This document shows, one piece after another, positions 1 through 8,779 of a DNA stretch of 64,000 nt (positions are counted from its first letter, which is position 1; every line of letters begins with the position of its first letter). The stretch is from Dechloromonas sp. A34 (lineage in GTDB: Bacteria > Pseudomonadota > Gammaproteobacteria > Burkholderiales > Rhodocyclaceae). The notes under the pieces are model-generated. The model was given only the letters and a program-made list of their open reading frames with translations, ran no database searches and was not told the origin of the DNA. The stretch spans positions 4,526,001 through 4,590,000 of the forward strand of contig NZ_CP102486.1 in the NCBI RefSeq assembly GCF_026261605.1, read 5' to 3'. The translations under genes were made by a program, and so were the position numbers.

Positions 1-1196
1 TAAACCTCGTCCGGGAAGAGATCGATCTTGACGTTCTCGAAGAACTCGGCCGAATCGTTGCCCTGCATTTCGAGCAAGGATTGCAACCATTTGTGCGTCT
101 TGACCTGGAGGTCGGCGCCACTCTCCTCAATGTCCTTGTACAGCCAGTGCGCCGCAACACCTTCCTGCGCGACATGATGCATCTCGCGGGTGCGGATCTG
201 CACTTCGACCGGCGTGCCGTAGGGACCGATCAGCGTCGTGTGCAGCGACTGGTAGCCATTGGCCTTGGGGATGGCGATGTAGTCCTTGAACTTGCCGGGC
301 ACTGGCTTGTAGAGGCTGTGCAGCGCGCCGAGCGCGAGATAGCAGGTCGGCACGTTGTCGACGACAACGCGGAAGCCGTAGATATCGAGCACCTGCGAAA
401 AGGACAGGTGCTTTTCCTTCATCTTGCGGAAGATCGAATACAGACTCTTCTCGCGGCCGAATACTTCGGCTTTCAGGCCGGAATGGTCCAGCTTGCCCTT
501 GATGCCGTCGAGAATCCGGGTCAGTAGTTCGTTGCGGTTGCCGCGTGCCGCCTTCAGCGCCTTGGCCAGCACTTCGGCGCGATGCGGGTAAATCAGGTGG
601 AACGAGGTGTCCTGCAGTTCGCGATAGAGCTTGTTGAGGCCCAGGCGCAGGGCGATCGGCGCGTAGATTTCGAGGGTCTCGCGTGCGATGCGGGCGCGCT
701 TGTCGGCGCGCATCGCCGACATCGTCTGCAGGTTGTGCTGGCGGTCGGCCAGCTTGATGAGCACGACGCGCAGATCGCGCGCCATGGCCATCAGCATCTT
801 GCGGAAGTTCTCGGCCTGCGCCTCCTGGTAGGAGGCGAATTCCATCTTGTCGAGCTTGGACAGGCCATCGACCAGCTCGGCGACTTCCTTGCCGAATTTC
901 TCGGCAAGCTCGCGCTTGGTGGCCCCGGTATCTTCGAGAACGTCGTGCAGCAGCGCGGCAGCCACGGCATCGGCATCCATCCGCCATTCGACGACGGCAC
1001 CGGCAACGGCCAGCGGATGCGTGATGTAGGGCTCGCCCGACATGCGTTTCTGGCTCGCATGGGCGCGTGCGGCGAAGGCATACGCCGCCTTGATACGTTC
1101 TACATCGACGGGAGTTAGATAGTCGAGACTATCGAGGAAAACCCGGTAGGCGGGTTCCTCATGAGCGGGCGGCAGAGGCGACGGCGTTGAACCCAT
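1..1196 (-). CDS. spoT: bifunctional (p)ppGpp synthetase/hydrolase SpoT/RelA, N-terminal part (runs off window)
   Basis: RelA/SpoT enzymes make and degrade the alarmone (p)ppGpp. The reading begins MGSTPSPLPP and contains an HD hydrolase domain (THPLAVAGAVVEW, then ALLHDVLEDT and the NLQTM region), followed by the synthetase domain (GREKSLYSIFRKM, DIYGFRVVVD, YIAIPKANGYQSLHT, EVQIRT, AAHW). At the window edge it reads LFPDEV, the start of the TGS region, so the C-terminal half lies outside. The intact HD motif supports a bifunctional SpoT-type enzyme. It follows rpoZ by 21 bp in the usual gmk-rpoZ-spoT order on the minus strand. The start is the ATG at 1196. Confidence 0.95.
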   Translation of the reverse strand, partial: MGSTPSPLPPAHEEPAYRVFLDSLDYLTPVDVERIKAAYAFAARAHASQKRMSGEPYITHPLAVAGAVVEWRMDADAVAAALLHDVLEDTGATKRELAEKFGKEVAELVDGLSKLDKMEFASYQEAQAENFRKMLMAMARDLRVVLIKLADRQHNLQTMSAMRADKRARIARETLEIYAPIALRLGLNKLYRELQDTSFHLIYPHRAEVLAKALKAARGNRNELLTRILDGIKGKLDHSGLKAEVFGREKSLYSIFRKMKEKHLSFSQVLDIYGFRVVVDNVPTCYLALGALHSLYKPVPGKFKDYIAIPKANGYQSLHTTLIGPYGTPVEVQIRTREMHHVAQEGVAAHWLYKDIEESGADLQVKTHKWLQSLLEMQGNDSAEFFENVKIDLFPDEV

Positions 1197-1217
1197 CTGT
1201 CTTCACCGCCCCAACCT

Positions 1218-1424
1218 TCAGGCCTGACCGCGGTTGAGCACTTCCAGACCAACCTTGCCAATCGCCATTTCGCGCAGGGCGATGACAGTCGGCTTGTCCT
1301 TCTCGGGATCGACCAGCGGCGTCGCGCCGTTGGCCAGCTGGCGGGCGCGGTGGGCAGCGGCCAGGGTCATCTGGAAGCGGTTGGGGATACGTTTCATGCA
1401 GTCGTCGACGGTAACGCGGGCCAT
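1218..1424 (-). CDS. rpoZ: DNA-directed RNA polymerase subunit omega
   Basis: A 68-residue omega subunit, which helps assemble and stabilise RNA polymerase around beta-prime. It begins [17 protein letters not shown] and has the conserved segment [12 protein letters not shown] followed by [11 protein letters not shown], the family signature. Length is normal for a betaproteobacterial omega. It sits between gmk (15 bp upstream) and spoT (21 bp downstream) on the same strand, the conserved operon order. Omega also carries a ppGpp-binding site in E. coli RNA polymerase, so the neighbourhood with spoT makes functional sense. Confidence 0.97.
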   Translation of the reverse strand: MARVTVDDCMKRIPNRFQMTLAAAHRARQLANGATPLVDPEKDKPTVIALREMAIGKVGLEVLNRGQA

Positions 1425-1439
1425 GGGTAAACCTCTAAA

Positions 1440-2048
1440 TCAGATCAATCGTGCAAAAAGGGCGGCGTGACGCGCACGCTGTGCCGCGAGGCTCAGGCGG
1501 GAGGCGCGCACGACGGCACGCAAATCATCCAGCGCCTGCTCCAGTTGGTCGTTAATAATAACATAGTCGAATTCGCCGACATGGCGCATCTCGGCCTGTG
1601 CCGCGGCCAAGCGACGGGAAATGACGGCCGCGCTGTCGGTGCCGCGCCCGGTCAGGCGCCGGGTCAACTCTTCCATCGAGGGCGGCAGGATGAAGATGCC
1701 GATCGCCTCGGCAAACAGCAAGCGGACCTGCTGCGCGCCCTGCCAATCGATTTCGAGCAGCACATCGCGACCAGCGGCCAGTTGGTCGGCGATCCAGGTC
1801 TTCGAGGTACCGTAGAAATTGCCATGGACCTCGGCCCACTCGAGGAATTCGTGGTGGTCGATCATGGCGCGAAACTCGGCGGTATCGACAAAATGGTATT
1901 CGCGGCCGTCCGTTTCGCCCGGCCGTGGGTCGCGGGTGGTATAGGAAACCGAGAGCTGGACGTCGAGCTCGCTTTCGAGCAGCAGGCGAACCAGGGTGGT
2001 CTTGCCGGCACCGGACGGTGCGGCGACAACGTAGAGATTTCCGGCCAT
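1440..2048 (-). CDS. gmk: guanylate kinase
   Basis: Guanylate kinase converts GMP and ATP to GDP and ADP. The 202-residue protein starts [19 protein letters not shown]; the P-loop is APSGAGKTT near residues 9-17. The GMP-binding segment follows ([13 protein letters not shown], then GREYHFV). The length is typical. It is the first gene of the gmk-rpoZ-spoT group. As read, the upstream hybrid kinase frame runs 187 bp into this gene, but that overlap probably comes from a missing base in the kinase gene rather than real dual coding. Confidence 0.97.
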   Translation of the reverse strand: MAGNLYVVAAPSGAGKTTLVRLLLESELDVQLSVSYTTRDPRPGETDGREYHFVDTAEFRAMIDHHEFLEWAEVHGNFYGTSKTWIADQLAAGRDVLLEIDWQGAQQVRLLFAEAIGIFILPPSMEELTRRLTGRGTDSAAVISRRLAAAQAEMRHVGEFDYVIINDQLEQALDDLRAVVRASRLSLAAQRARHAALFARLI

Positions 2049-4705
2049 GGTGTGTCTATTCTAGGTAATTGATCGGACAACAATTTATCAGACAGGCATT
2101 CTACCTGCGCCTGGGGGCGGCGCCCCGGCAACCAGCGCAGCAGGACTTCTCGCAAACGATCGGGATCGACCGGCTTGGCGAGGTGGTCGTTCATGCCGGC
2201 GTCGAAACAGCGTTGGCGGTCTTCGGCAAAGGCATTGGCGGTCATCGCGACGATCGGCGTAGCGGCGTAGCCGGGTAAGCGACGAATGCGTCGGGTCGCC
2301 TCGTAGCCGTCCATGTCGGGCATCAGGATGTCCATCAGGATCAGGTCGTAGCGCTCACATTGCAGCATGGCGATGGCCAGACTGCCGCTTTCGGCGAGAT
2401 CGAGGGGAAGGCCGGCCAGTTCATCGATCAGTTCGACGGCAATCTCGCGATTCACCTTGTCGTCCTCGACCAGCAGGATGCGCGCCCCGCGAAAATCGGG
2501 CCGGGCGGAATCGATGACCTTGACCGGCGATGACTCGCCCGTTACACCGAATGCCGTTGCCGCTTGCGGTTTGCCGAAGCGTGCCGTCAGCCAGAAGGTG
2601 CTGCCCACGCCTGGCGTGCTGTCGACGCCGACTTCGCCGCCCATCATCCCGGCCAGGCGGCTGGTGATGGCCAGCCCGAGGCCGGTCCCGCCGTATTTTC
2701 GAGTCATCGAATTGTCAGCCTGCTCGAAGGCACTGAACAACCGCGCGAGCACCCCGGCCTCGATGCCGATCCCGGTGTCCTGCACTTCGAAGCGCACGAG
2801 CAGGGATTCGGCGTCCTCCTCAAGGACAGCCGCCCGCAGATCCACCGCCCCGGTTTCCGTAAATTTGATGGCGTTGGCCAGGTAATTGAGCAAGGCCTGG
2901 CTGAGCCGGGTCTGATCGCCAACCAGGACAGCCGGCAGGTTGGCCGTCGCCGTACGGAGTGCCAACCCCTTGCCCTCGGCTCGCTCGGCGCAGACTCCGA
3001 CCAGGCGCTCGACGACATCGAGCATCAGAAACGGCGCCGACTCCAGGCGTAGCTTGCCGGACTCGATCTTGGAAATATCCAGCACGTCGTTGAGGATGGC
3101 CAGCAGGTGGTCGGCCGAGCCGGCTATCTTGGCCAGGCGATCGGCCTGGCGCGGCGTCAGCGGCTCACGGCGAAGCAGGTGGGTGAGGCCGATGATGGCA
3201 TTCATCGGCGTCCGGATTTCGTGGCTCATATTGGCCAGGAATGAACTCTTGGCCTGATTCGCGGCTTCCGCCGCCTCCTTGGCCTGCACGAACTGGGTCG
3301 TTCGCTCCTCAACCAGTTGTTCGAGATGCTGGCGATAGGTCTCGAGTTCCCGGGCATTGCGCTTCGACTCGTCAATATCGGCAATCAAACCGACCAGACC
3401 GTACAACTGTCCGTCTTCGCCGCGCAGTTGCCGGCCGCAGAGAAAACCCCAGAAGATGCTGCCATCGTCGCGGACATACTCGCGTTCGTGACGAACGAAA
3501 GGGATTTCGCTGGTCATCAGCTTCTGCATCCGCTCGCGGCCGATCTCGCGTTCCTCGGGGTGAACCAGCGACACGTATTCACTGCCGACCAGGCGATCCA
3601 GAGGCACGCCCCACATGGTGGCCATGCGCTCGTTGGCCATGACGATCCGGCCACCGGTATCGACCAGAAAGATGGCGCCGTCCGAGGTATCGAAGATGGT
3701 GCGCAACATGCGCTCGCGCTCCGCCAGACGGCGCGCGTCGCGATACAGCAGATAAACTGCCAGGCCACTGAGCACCATGAAGAGCAGCAGCAAGGCCAGG
3801 GTTCCACGTAACTGGTGCTGCCAGGCCGCGAGATAGTCATCCTTGGGCATGCCGACATTGACGTAGAAGCGGTAGGCCGGGTTGAAACGATAGACATGTA
3901 GCCGCTCGATGCCATCGATACTGCTCGCACCGGAAACGTAGGTCCCGCCACCGGGCGTTACCGCCAGCGCCGCCCGAAATTCCTCCGACAGCCGGGCTGG
4001 ACCGAAATCTGCCCCGCTCGGCGGTTTTGGTACGCGTGCGATCAGCCCGAGGTCGGCATCGCGCAGCGCGACCGAGCCCTTGCCCCCTAGCTTCAGTGCC
4101 GCGAACTGCTTCTCGAAATACTCCAGGCCGACACTGGCCAGGGCGACGCCGGCAAAGCCTCCGTCTCGGTCGTTCAAACGGCGCGCCAGAATGAGCGTCC
4201 ATTTGCCAGTCACAAAACCGAGCACCGGCTTCGAAATAATCAGCCCGGCCTGGGGATCGTCGCGCAAGATCCTGAAATACTCGCGCTCGCGGATGTCGGC
4301 GCGTTTCCCGCCTGCGCCAAAAACCAGATCGCCATCGGCATTGGCCACCAGCAGCGCGATGACCGTCTCCTGGCGATCCCGCAAGCGGGCGAGCGCCCCG
4401 TCCATCGCAACCGGATCGAGCGCACCGCTCACCAACTGCCGCGCATGCTCATCGACCACCGAGCGGACCACGAGGTCAACCTTTTCCAGCGATGCCGCAA
4501 CGTCGCGTTCGAGAACCAAGGCCAGGTTTTCCACTTCTCCCCGGGCACGCTCCTGCAGGTGTTCAAGACTGGCCTGCAGGAAGAAGGCGGCTAAACCGAG
4601 CACGCACAAGGCGATCAGCAGCCACCCGACAAACAAACGGCGGGCCAGCTCCCTGGAGGACTTAGGGGAAACATCGGTGATATTGGCCAGCATACCCGGC
4701 AGCAA
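1862..4705 (-). CDS. hybrid sensor histidine kinase with CACHE, PAS and receiver domains (3' end probably misread)
   Basis: Inner-membrane hybrid kinase; ligand and partner unknown. Order seen: TM helix about 24-45; periplasmic double-CACHE-like sensor about 50-290; second TM about 302-321; PAS domain about 335-450; coiled coil; HisKA with [11 protein letters not shown] (His495); HATPase with N607/N611, DTGIGI at 643 and GGTGLGLAI near 672; receiver domain with phospho-Asp792 in [11 protein letters not shown] and Lys844. As read, the frame continues past the receiver for about 85 residues and overlaps gmk by 187 bp. Restoring one C at the CCCC run 2123-2126 would end the protein at a TGATAA double stop (2085-2090), just before gmk. 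I think the true end is 2088. The gene lies between the displaced yicC tail and gmk. Confidence 0.85.
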   Translation of the reverse strand: MLPGMLANITDVSPKSSRELARRLFVGWLLIALCVLGLAAFFLQASLEHLQERARGEVENLALVLERDVAASLEKVDLVVRSVVDEHARQLVSGALDPVAMDGALARLRDRQETVIALLVANADGDLVFGAGGKRADIREREYFRILRDDPQAGLIISKPVLGFVTGKWTLILARRLNDRDGGFAGVALASVGLEYFEKQFAALKLGGKGSVALRDADLGLIARVPKPPSGADFGPARLSEEFRAALAVTPGGGTYVSGASSIDGIERLHVYRFNPAYRFYVNVGMPKDDYLAAWQHQLRGTLALLLLFMVLSGLAVYLLYRDARRLAERERMLRTIFDTSDGAIFLVDTGGRIVMANERMATMWGVPLDRLVGSEYVSLVHPEEREIGRERMQKLMTSEIPFVRHEREYVRDDGSIFWGFLCGRQLRGEDGQLYGLVGLIADIDESKRNARELETYRQHLEQLVEERTTQFVQAKEAAEAANQAKSSFLANMSHEIRTPMNAIIGLTHLLRREPLTPRQADRLAKIAGSADHLLAILNDVLDISKIESGKLRLESAPFLMLDVVERLVGVCAERAEGKGLALRTATANLPAVLVGDQTRLSQALLNYLANAIKFTETGAVDLRAAVLEEDAESLLVRFEVQDTGIGIEAGVLARLFSAFEQADNSMTRKYGGTGLGLAITSRLAGMMGGEVGVDSTPGVGSTFWLTARFGKPQAATAFGVTGESSPVKVIDSARPDFRGARILLVEDDKVNREIAVELIDELAGLPLDLAESGSLAIAMLQCERYDLILMDILMPDMDGYEATRRIRRLPGYAATPIVAMTANAFAEDRQRCFDAGMNDHLAKPVDPDRLREVLLRWLPGRRPQAQVECLSDKLLSDQLPRIDTPWPEISTLSPHRPVPARPPWFACCSKASSTSSSRFPIPPATHGRAKRTAANTILSIPPSFAP

Positions 4706-4839
4706 CCTCGGCGCGCTTCGCAGTTGATCAGTATCCGCAGACTACCGGGCCAGCCCGGCTGCGACAAGAAAATACAGCGCCGGCCACGGCGCCCCAAGCG
4801 CGAACTAGGACAAAGGAATAAACGTCCCCAAACAAAGAA

Positions 4840-4861
4840 AAAGCCGCTGATCAGCGGCTTT
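4840..4861 (-). terminator. rho-independent terminator, the original yicC terminator displaced by the island
   Basis: An 11-bp perfect inverted repeat with no spacer (AAAGCCGCTGA/TCAGCGGCTTT). On the minus strand it is followed by a T-rich tail (TTTCTTTGTTT). It lies 38 bp downstream, in the minus sense, of the displaced yicC stop codon at 4898-4900. Before the island inserted it would therefore have ended the yicC transcript. It now stands upstream of the hybrid kinase gene with no gene reading into it. Confidence 0.75.
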
Positions 4862-4898
4862 CCCGGGGAGGCACGACGAGCCGAAACGGCCCAGTGCT

Positions 4899-4909
4899 TA
4901 TTCCAAGTT
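4899..4909. other. left attachment site (attL core) carrying the displaced yicC C-terminus
   Basis: The 11-mer TATTCCAAGTT recurs exactly at 13456-13466, inside the last codons of yicC. On the minus strand this left copy reads AAC TTG GAA TAA, that is Asn-Leu-Glu-stop. The intact yicC ends AAC TTG GAA TAG, also Asn-Leu-Glu-stop. The old yicC terminator follows in the expected direction. This is what remains when an island inserts into the 3' end of a gene and supplies its own copy of the tail. Confidence 0.75.
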
Positions 4910-4915
4910 GGATCT

Positions 4916-4957
4916 GAATCAGTAGTGGCGGGCGTTGGCGCCCGCCACTACTGATTC
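4916..4957. repeat. perfect 19-bp hairpin beside attL
   Basis: A perfect inverted repeat with 19-bp arms (4916-4934 and 4939-4957) and a TTGG loop. The arm starts GAATCAGTAGTGG. No T run follows on either strand, so it is not an obvious intrinsic terminator. It begins 7 bp inside the attL core and could be a protein-binding site or structural element of the island end. Function unknown. Confidence 0.6.
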
Positions 4958-4982
4958 ATCGATATTCGACTTTTCCTGAATG

Positions 4983-4999
4983 TACACGCTTGGGTACAC
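4983..4999. promoter_or_regulatory. candidate integrase arm-type site, left end
   Basis: The 17-mer TACACGCTTGGGTACAC matches TACACGCTTCGGTACAC at 13330-13346 at 16 of 17 positions, in the same orientation. Each copy lies 70-110 bp inside its attachment core. Spacing, orientation and the adjacent P4-type integrase with an N-terminal arm-binding domain suggest arm-type binding sites. This is inference; no binding data. Confidence 0.5.
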
Positions 5000-5160
5000 G
5001 ATTTTCATGCCCTTATCTGATCCAATGTGAGACGACTGATTGTAACCGCCCTAAGAATCCCCTCGGGAATTTCCTAAAACATAGCGGGGAGTGTTCATCG
5101 TGGCCAGAGTAGACGTAGCATTTAAGTTCTCAATGTCTTCTGCCTTAAAAAACACTAACA

Positions 5161-5598
5161 ATGACTGATGAACAGTTTGAGTACCGCTGCGCCATTGTTC
5201 TACCGCCAGGAGAGAGACATCCAGCAATGGTTGTCTTGAATCTCATGGCATTGGCCGTGCGCAACAGAGATCATGATGGCCCACCTCAGTCTAACCAGCC
5301 ACCGGTCTTCCACTGGAACACCCTAAGCAGAGTTTACACCCCCCACGACTTCTCGACATGCACGCCTAATGGCGAGCCGCTAGAGCAAGCCACGGGCCAA
5401 CTCAAGGACACCTCCACGGCCGGGGAAAAGCTTTTGATCTGGGATGACCGAGCAGAAAGAATCAAGTCTTCGCTCTTAAAGGAATTGTATCAGTCGGCCC
5501 GCAACAGACAGTTGAATCTATGGAGTCTCTTCGGTGACACGGTCAAAGAGCCACCGGATGACTCTGCTGAATCGCCCCGGGTTTGGTGGAGGCTCTAA
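5161..5598 (+). CDS. hypothetical protein, 3' end replaced by the IS element
   Basis: A 145-residue reading frame of unknown function starting MTDEQFEYRCAIVLPPGERH. I recognise no family, signal peptide or membrane segment. The last 10 or so codons (from 5568) lie inside the left inverted repeat of the IS3-family element, so the original C-terminus has been lost. No clear ribosome binding site precedes the ATG. The composition looks like a real island gene but the evidence is weak. It converges with the nuclease-like gene on the far side of the IS, which is also cut. Confidence 0.4.
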   Translation: MTDEQFEYRCAIVLPPGERHPAMVVLNLMALAVRNRDHDGPPQSNQPPVFHWNTLSRVYTPHDFSTCTPNGEPLEQATGQLKDTSTAGEKLLIWDDRAERIKSSLLKELYQSARNRQLNLWSLFGDTVKEPPDDSAESPRVWWRL

Positions 5599-5617
5599 CT
5601 CTTGAGAAGATAGAGCC

Positions 5618-5941
5618 ATGAAGAAGTCAGTTAAGTTCTCCCCCGAATTTCGTGAGCGCGCCGTGCGCATGGTTGCCGAAAGCCGTGCCGATCATCCGTC
5701 GCTGTGGTCAGCCGTTGAATCCATTGCGGTCAAGATCGGTTGCACGCCGCAGACGCTGCTGACCTGGGTGCGTCAGCACGAACGAGATGCCGGCCAGCGC
5801 GAAGGGCCGACCACGGCGGACCAGAAGCGTGTCAAGGAACTGGAGCGCGAGGTCAAAGAGCTGCGCAAAGCCAACGAGATCCTCAAGCTTGCCAGCGCGT
5901 TTTTCGCCCAGGCGGAGCTCGACCGCCGATTCAAGTCTTGA
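5618..5941 (+). CDS. IS3-family transposase OrfA
   Basis: A 107-residue DNA-binding component of the transposase. It begins [19 protein letters not shown] and contains a helix-turn-helix (about residues 25-50, [13 protein letters not shown]), then a leucine-zipper coiled coil ([18 protein letters not shown], about 70-88), the usual OrfA plan. It overlaps orfB, which lies in the -1 frame. A GTTTTTC run near 5901 is a possible slippage site for making the OrfAB fusion. Confidence 0.92.
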   Translation: MKKSVKFSPEFRERAVRMVAESRADHPSLWSAVESIAVKIGCTPQTLLTWVRQHERDAGQREGPTTADQKRVKELEREVKELRKANEILKLASAFFAQAELDRRFKS

Positions 5942-6846
5942 GGTCTTTCGTCGACGAGCATCGTGCTGCCTTCGGGGTCGAGCCGATCTGCAGGCAATTG
6001 CAGATTGCCCCGTCGGGCTACCGGCGTCATGTCGCTCGGCGGCGCAATCCTGAACAGCGCAGTCAGAGAGTGCGGCGTGACGAGGTGTTAGTGCCCGAGA
6101 TCAAGCGCGTCTGGCAGGCCAACCTGCAGGTCTATGGTGCCGACAAGGTCTGGCGGCAACTGAACCGCGAAGGCATCGCGGTGGCCCGTTGTACGGTCGA
6201 GCGACTCATGCGGCGTCAAGGTTTGCGCGGAGTCATGCGCGGCAAGGTGGTGCGCACCACGATCAGCGACAGCAAAGCGGCTTGCCCGCTGGATCGGGTC
6301 AATCGACAGTTCAAGGCCGACCGTCCCAATCAGTTGTGGGTCTCGGACTTCACCTATGTCTCGACCTGGCAAGGCTGGTTATATGTGGCTTTTGTCATCG
6401 ACGTTTTTGCCCGCCGTATCGTGGGTTGGCGAGTGAGCAGTTCCATGCATACGGACTTCGTGCTCGATGCGCTGGAACAGGCGCTGTACGCCCGTCAGCC
6501 GAGTCCCGACGAGGCCTTGATCCACCACTCGGACAGGGGCTCGCAGTACGTCTCGATCCGCTACAGCGAGCGACTGGCCGAAGCCGGGATTGAGCCATCA
6601 GTCGGCAGCAAGGGCGACAGCTACGACAACGCGCTAGCCGAGACGATTAATGGCTTGTACAAGGCGGAGATGATCCACCGGCGCGCCCCTTGGAAAACCA
6701 GGGAATCCGTGGAGCTGGCAACTCTGGAATGGGTGTCTTGGTTTAACCACCACAGGCTGCTTGAACCGATTGGCTATATCCCCCCCGCAGAAGCTGAGGC
6801 AAACTACTACAGGCAACTCGCCGATCAGGCCGCCATCGTGGCCTGA
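5938..6846 (+). CDS. IS3-family transposase OrfB (DDE integrase domain)
   Basis: Catalytic part of the transposase, normally made as an OrfAB fusion by -1 frameshifting; a TTG at 5938 overlapping the orfA stop is the first independent start. Counting from that TTG, the catalytic triad is D137 (WVSDFTYV), D199 (HHSDRGSQY) and E235 ([13 protein letters not shown]). The last two are separated by 35 residues, the DD(35)E spacing of IS3 and retroviral-type integrases. The HTH_21 region ([14 protein letters not shown]) precedes it. The frame is complete, so the element may be active. Confidence 0.9.
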   Translation: MRSFVDEHRAAFGVEPICRQLQIAPSGYRRHVARRRNPEQRSQRVRRDEVLVPEIKRVWQANLQVYGADKVWRQLNREGIAVARCTVERLMRRQGLRGVMRGKVVRTTISDSKAACPLDRVNRQFKADRPNQLWVSDFTYVSTWQGWLYVAFVIDVFARRIVGWRVSSSMHTDFVLDALEQALYARQPSPDEALIHHSDRGSQYVSIRYSERLAEAGIEPSVGSKGDSYDNALAETINGLYKAEMIHRRAPWKTRESVELATLEWVSWFNHHRLLEPIGYIPPAEAEANYYRQLADQAAIVA

Positions 6847-6847
6847 C

Positions 6848-8779
6848 TTAAACCAACCGGCCTCCACGGAAACCGGGGCGATTCACATCACGCTGCAACG
6901 CCGCCACGACTGCGGACCGCTTACGCCTTAGCTGCCAAGCCGCCTTGCGGAGGGTGCTGCTTCGATGCAACCAAACTTCATGTTCTGTGGAACGGATATA
7001 GCCGGATTTGACCTCCAGTAACAATAGAAGCCCGTCGCGATAACAAATCAGATCAATCTCACCGGGATCTTCCTGTTCAGTTCGTTCAGGTTGATACCCG
7101 ACTTCAACTGTAAAACCGCACAGCCGCATTTGTTCGGCCAGCCGCTCTTCGATCCGTCGCGTCTCGCTCATCCGGCCAGAGCGCCGGGCACCAATGCGGC
7201 GGAGATTATTGACCACTGCAGTAAGGTTGTTTTGTTGCGCGACCACCCATGGAAACTGAAAGTTATAGCGCCCGATTTTGTAAAAGGGACGTTCGTACAA
7301 TGTGGGAATAGGCAAATTGGGCTGTTCCTTCAAACTGCCCGAAAGCGCCTTCAGATCGTTAGTCCAGAAGCTCAAGATCGCCTTGGCAGCCTGACGGCTA
7401 CCTTGCGGATAGTCACGACAGACAGTCCAGCCGATAGTTTTTTCGATCTTTTGGCTTTCCTCAGCCCACGTCATGGGAAAACGATTCTCCCCTTCCAGCA
7501 GGCCATTAAACGCCAACTTGCTCAACGCCTGAACCAGCACGCCACAGTCGGCATAATGCTGTTGAAAGGGTTGCACATAGGCGCTCTGAAAAAATGCAGA
7601 ATGCAGTTCGCTTGCTAGCAATATCTGCAACAGAGGGGCTTTGCCACCTTCCGCCAGATGGATCTCTTCATCTAGGCCGTATATTTCACGCAGCTGCAGC
7701 ATGCTACGTAAAGCCTTGATGTAAGCGAGCGCATTCTGTTCATGGTTTTCAAGGGAACCTATCTGCTGTTGAGCCATTCCTCGTGCAACGAACTCGCCGA
7801 CGCCTCGATTCATCCAGTAGTGCCAAAGGGCCTGAGACTTTTGTTCGGTGCGCTGCCAGGTACGGGCCCCTTGGTCGGTCTCGTTATAAATCACGGACTC
7901 GCCGGGTTTGAGCTGATAGCGGCACTCTGGATCAAAACAGAACCAATCGATTGACCCTTCATAATCGATACGTTCCTGCGTTGCCGAGATCAGTACAGCA
8001 ACGGCTTCGAGGTTGCCTATGCATTCCTGGGTTATCGATGGGGAGGGAAAAAGAATAGGCGACAGATGCTGCTTCAGTGATTGCGCCAGGCTTGCCTCTC
8101 CAAGCGCGAAATCGTCATCGCCACAGGTCTTCAGCTTGTTGGAAATAATGCGGTTGTAGACATCCCAATTGCCACTCACTGGCGTGTGTGGCGCATCGGG
8201 AATTAACTGCTCATAAGCCAAAACACTGAGATACGACATGGTCTCCAGCAAGGAAAGGTGCTTGATCCGTTCCTCAGCCGATCGGATTAACCCATCAAAG
8301 GGCTCTAGCTGATCCATGAGACGATCACAAACCCCGAAAAAAACATTCCACTCGTCGCCCGCTAACCGCTGGCGCAAAAGCTTCCAAAGCGAAGAGTCAG
8401 TTCGGGTAAATAGTTTAGAAAAGCGAATGGCCCATTGCAGCATGTCCGCTGAGCTTTGGCCCAGATAAACCAGGGATTCGATGTCAATTGCACTCTCATG
8501 GCGCAGGATTCGGCTCAATGCCAGAGCGGCCAGTTTCGAGTCATTGACGATGCTTGCCTGCATCCAGAAAGGCGCAGCCGCTAATCCAGCCGCTCGATCA
8601 AAAGAAGATAGGCCTTTGCTTGCAGGGCGCTGATCGAGAAAATGTTGCAGGCACTCATCTAGTGCCTGGCCATTATCAGCAATGTGCAGTTGGCGAGCAT
8701 AAACCGCCATGTAGTGCTGTAGGCAACGATGGGCTTTTTCACTAAGGACAGACATCAGGCAATTAGCGATAGCTCGCAA
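6848..8779 (-). CDS. large protein with C-terminal PD-(D/E)xK nuclease-like domain, 3' end truncated by the IS
   Basis: A 643-residue protein I cannot place in a named family. Most of it (about 1-520) is helical with no recognised motif. The C-terminus looks like a restriction-endonuclease fold: a helix with Glu residues (RRIEERLAEQM), then PGEIDLICYRDG with D576, then LLLLLEVKSG with E589 and K591, and a QLRRKR helix. This is the E...D...ExK layout of Mrr-like and NERD-like nucleases. The final 12 residues (632 on) are encoded by the IS right end, so the native C-terminus is lost; activity is uncertain. Its start overlaps the end of the DUF2971 gene by 17 bp, so the two are probably co-translated. 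Role in DNA defence is inferred from fold and island context only. Confidence 0.6.
   Translation of the reverse strand: MRAIANCLMSVLSEKAHRCLQHYMAVYARQLHIADNGQALDECLQHFLDQRPASKGLSSFDRAAGLAAAPFWMQASIVNDSKLAALALSRILRHESAIDIESLVYLGQSSADMLQWAIRFSKLFTRTDSSLWKLLRQRLAGDEWNVFFGVCDRLMDQLEPFDGLIRSAEERIKHLSLLETMSYLSVLAYEQLIPDAPHTPVSGNWDVYNRIISNKLKTCGDDDFALGEASLAQSLKQHLSPILFPSPSITQECIGNLEAVAVLISATQERIDYEGSIDWFCFDPECRYQLKPGESVIYNETDQGARTWQRTEQKSQALWHYWMNRGVGEFVARGMAQQQIGSLENHEQNALAYIKALRSMLQLREIYGLDEEIHLAEGGKAPLLQILLASELHSAFFQSAYVQPFQQHYADCGVLVQALSKLAFNGLLEGENRFPMTWAEESQKIEKTIGWTVCRDYPQGSRQAAKAILSFWTNDLKALSGSLKEQPNLPIPTLYERPFYKIGRYNFQFPWVVAQQNNLTAVVNNLRRIGARRSGRMSETRRIEERLAEQMRLCGFTVEVGYQPERTEQEDPGEIDLICYRDGLLLLLEVKSGYIRSTEHEVWLHRSSTLRKAAWQLRRKRSAVVAALQRDVNRPGFRGGRLV

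Larger units (their letters stand above)
5568..6885 (+). mobile_element. IS3-family insertion sequence, 1318 bp
   Basis: Terminal inverted repeats of 27 bp match at 23 positions (5568-5594, beginning TGAATCGCCCCGGG; 6859-6885, ending GGGGCGATTCA). It has the two overlapping frames typical of IS3 elements: orfA, then orfB in the -1 frame with a complete DDE triad. The flanks are tgc on the left and cat on the right, so there is no target-site duplication. Both neighbouring genes lose their 3' ends exactly at the element. That pattern suggests a deletion next to the element rather than a clean single insertion. Confidence 0.9.

Noticed and set aside
1862..2048. True dual coding of the hybrid kinase tail and gmk
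   Set aside because: The extra tail has no resemblance to a domain and disappears if one base is restored at 2123-2126, giving a double stop just before gmk.
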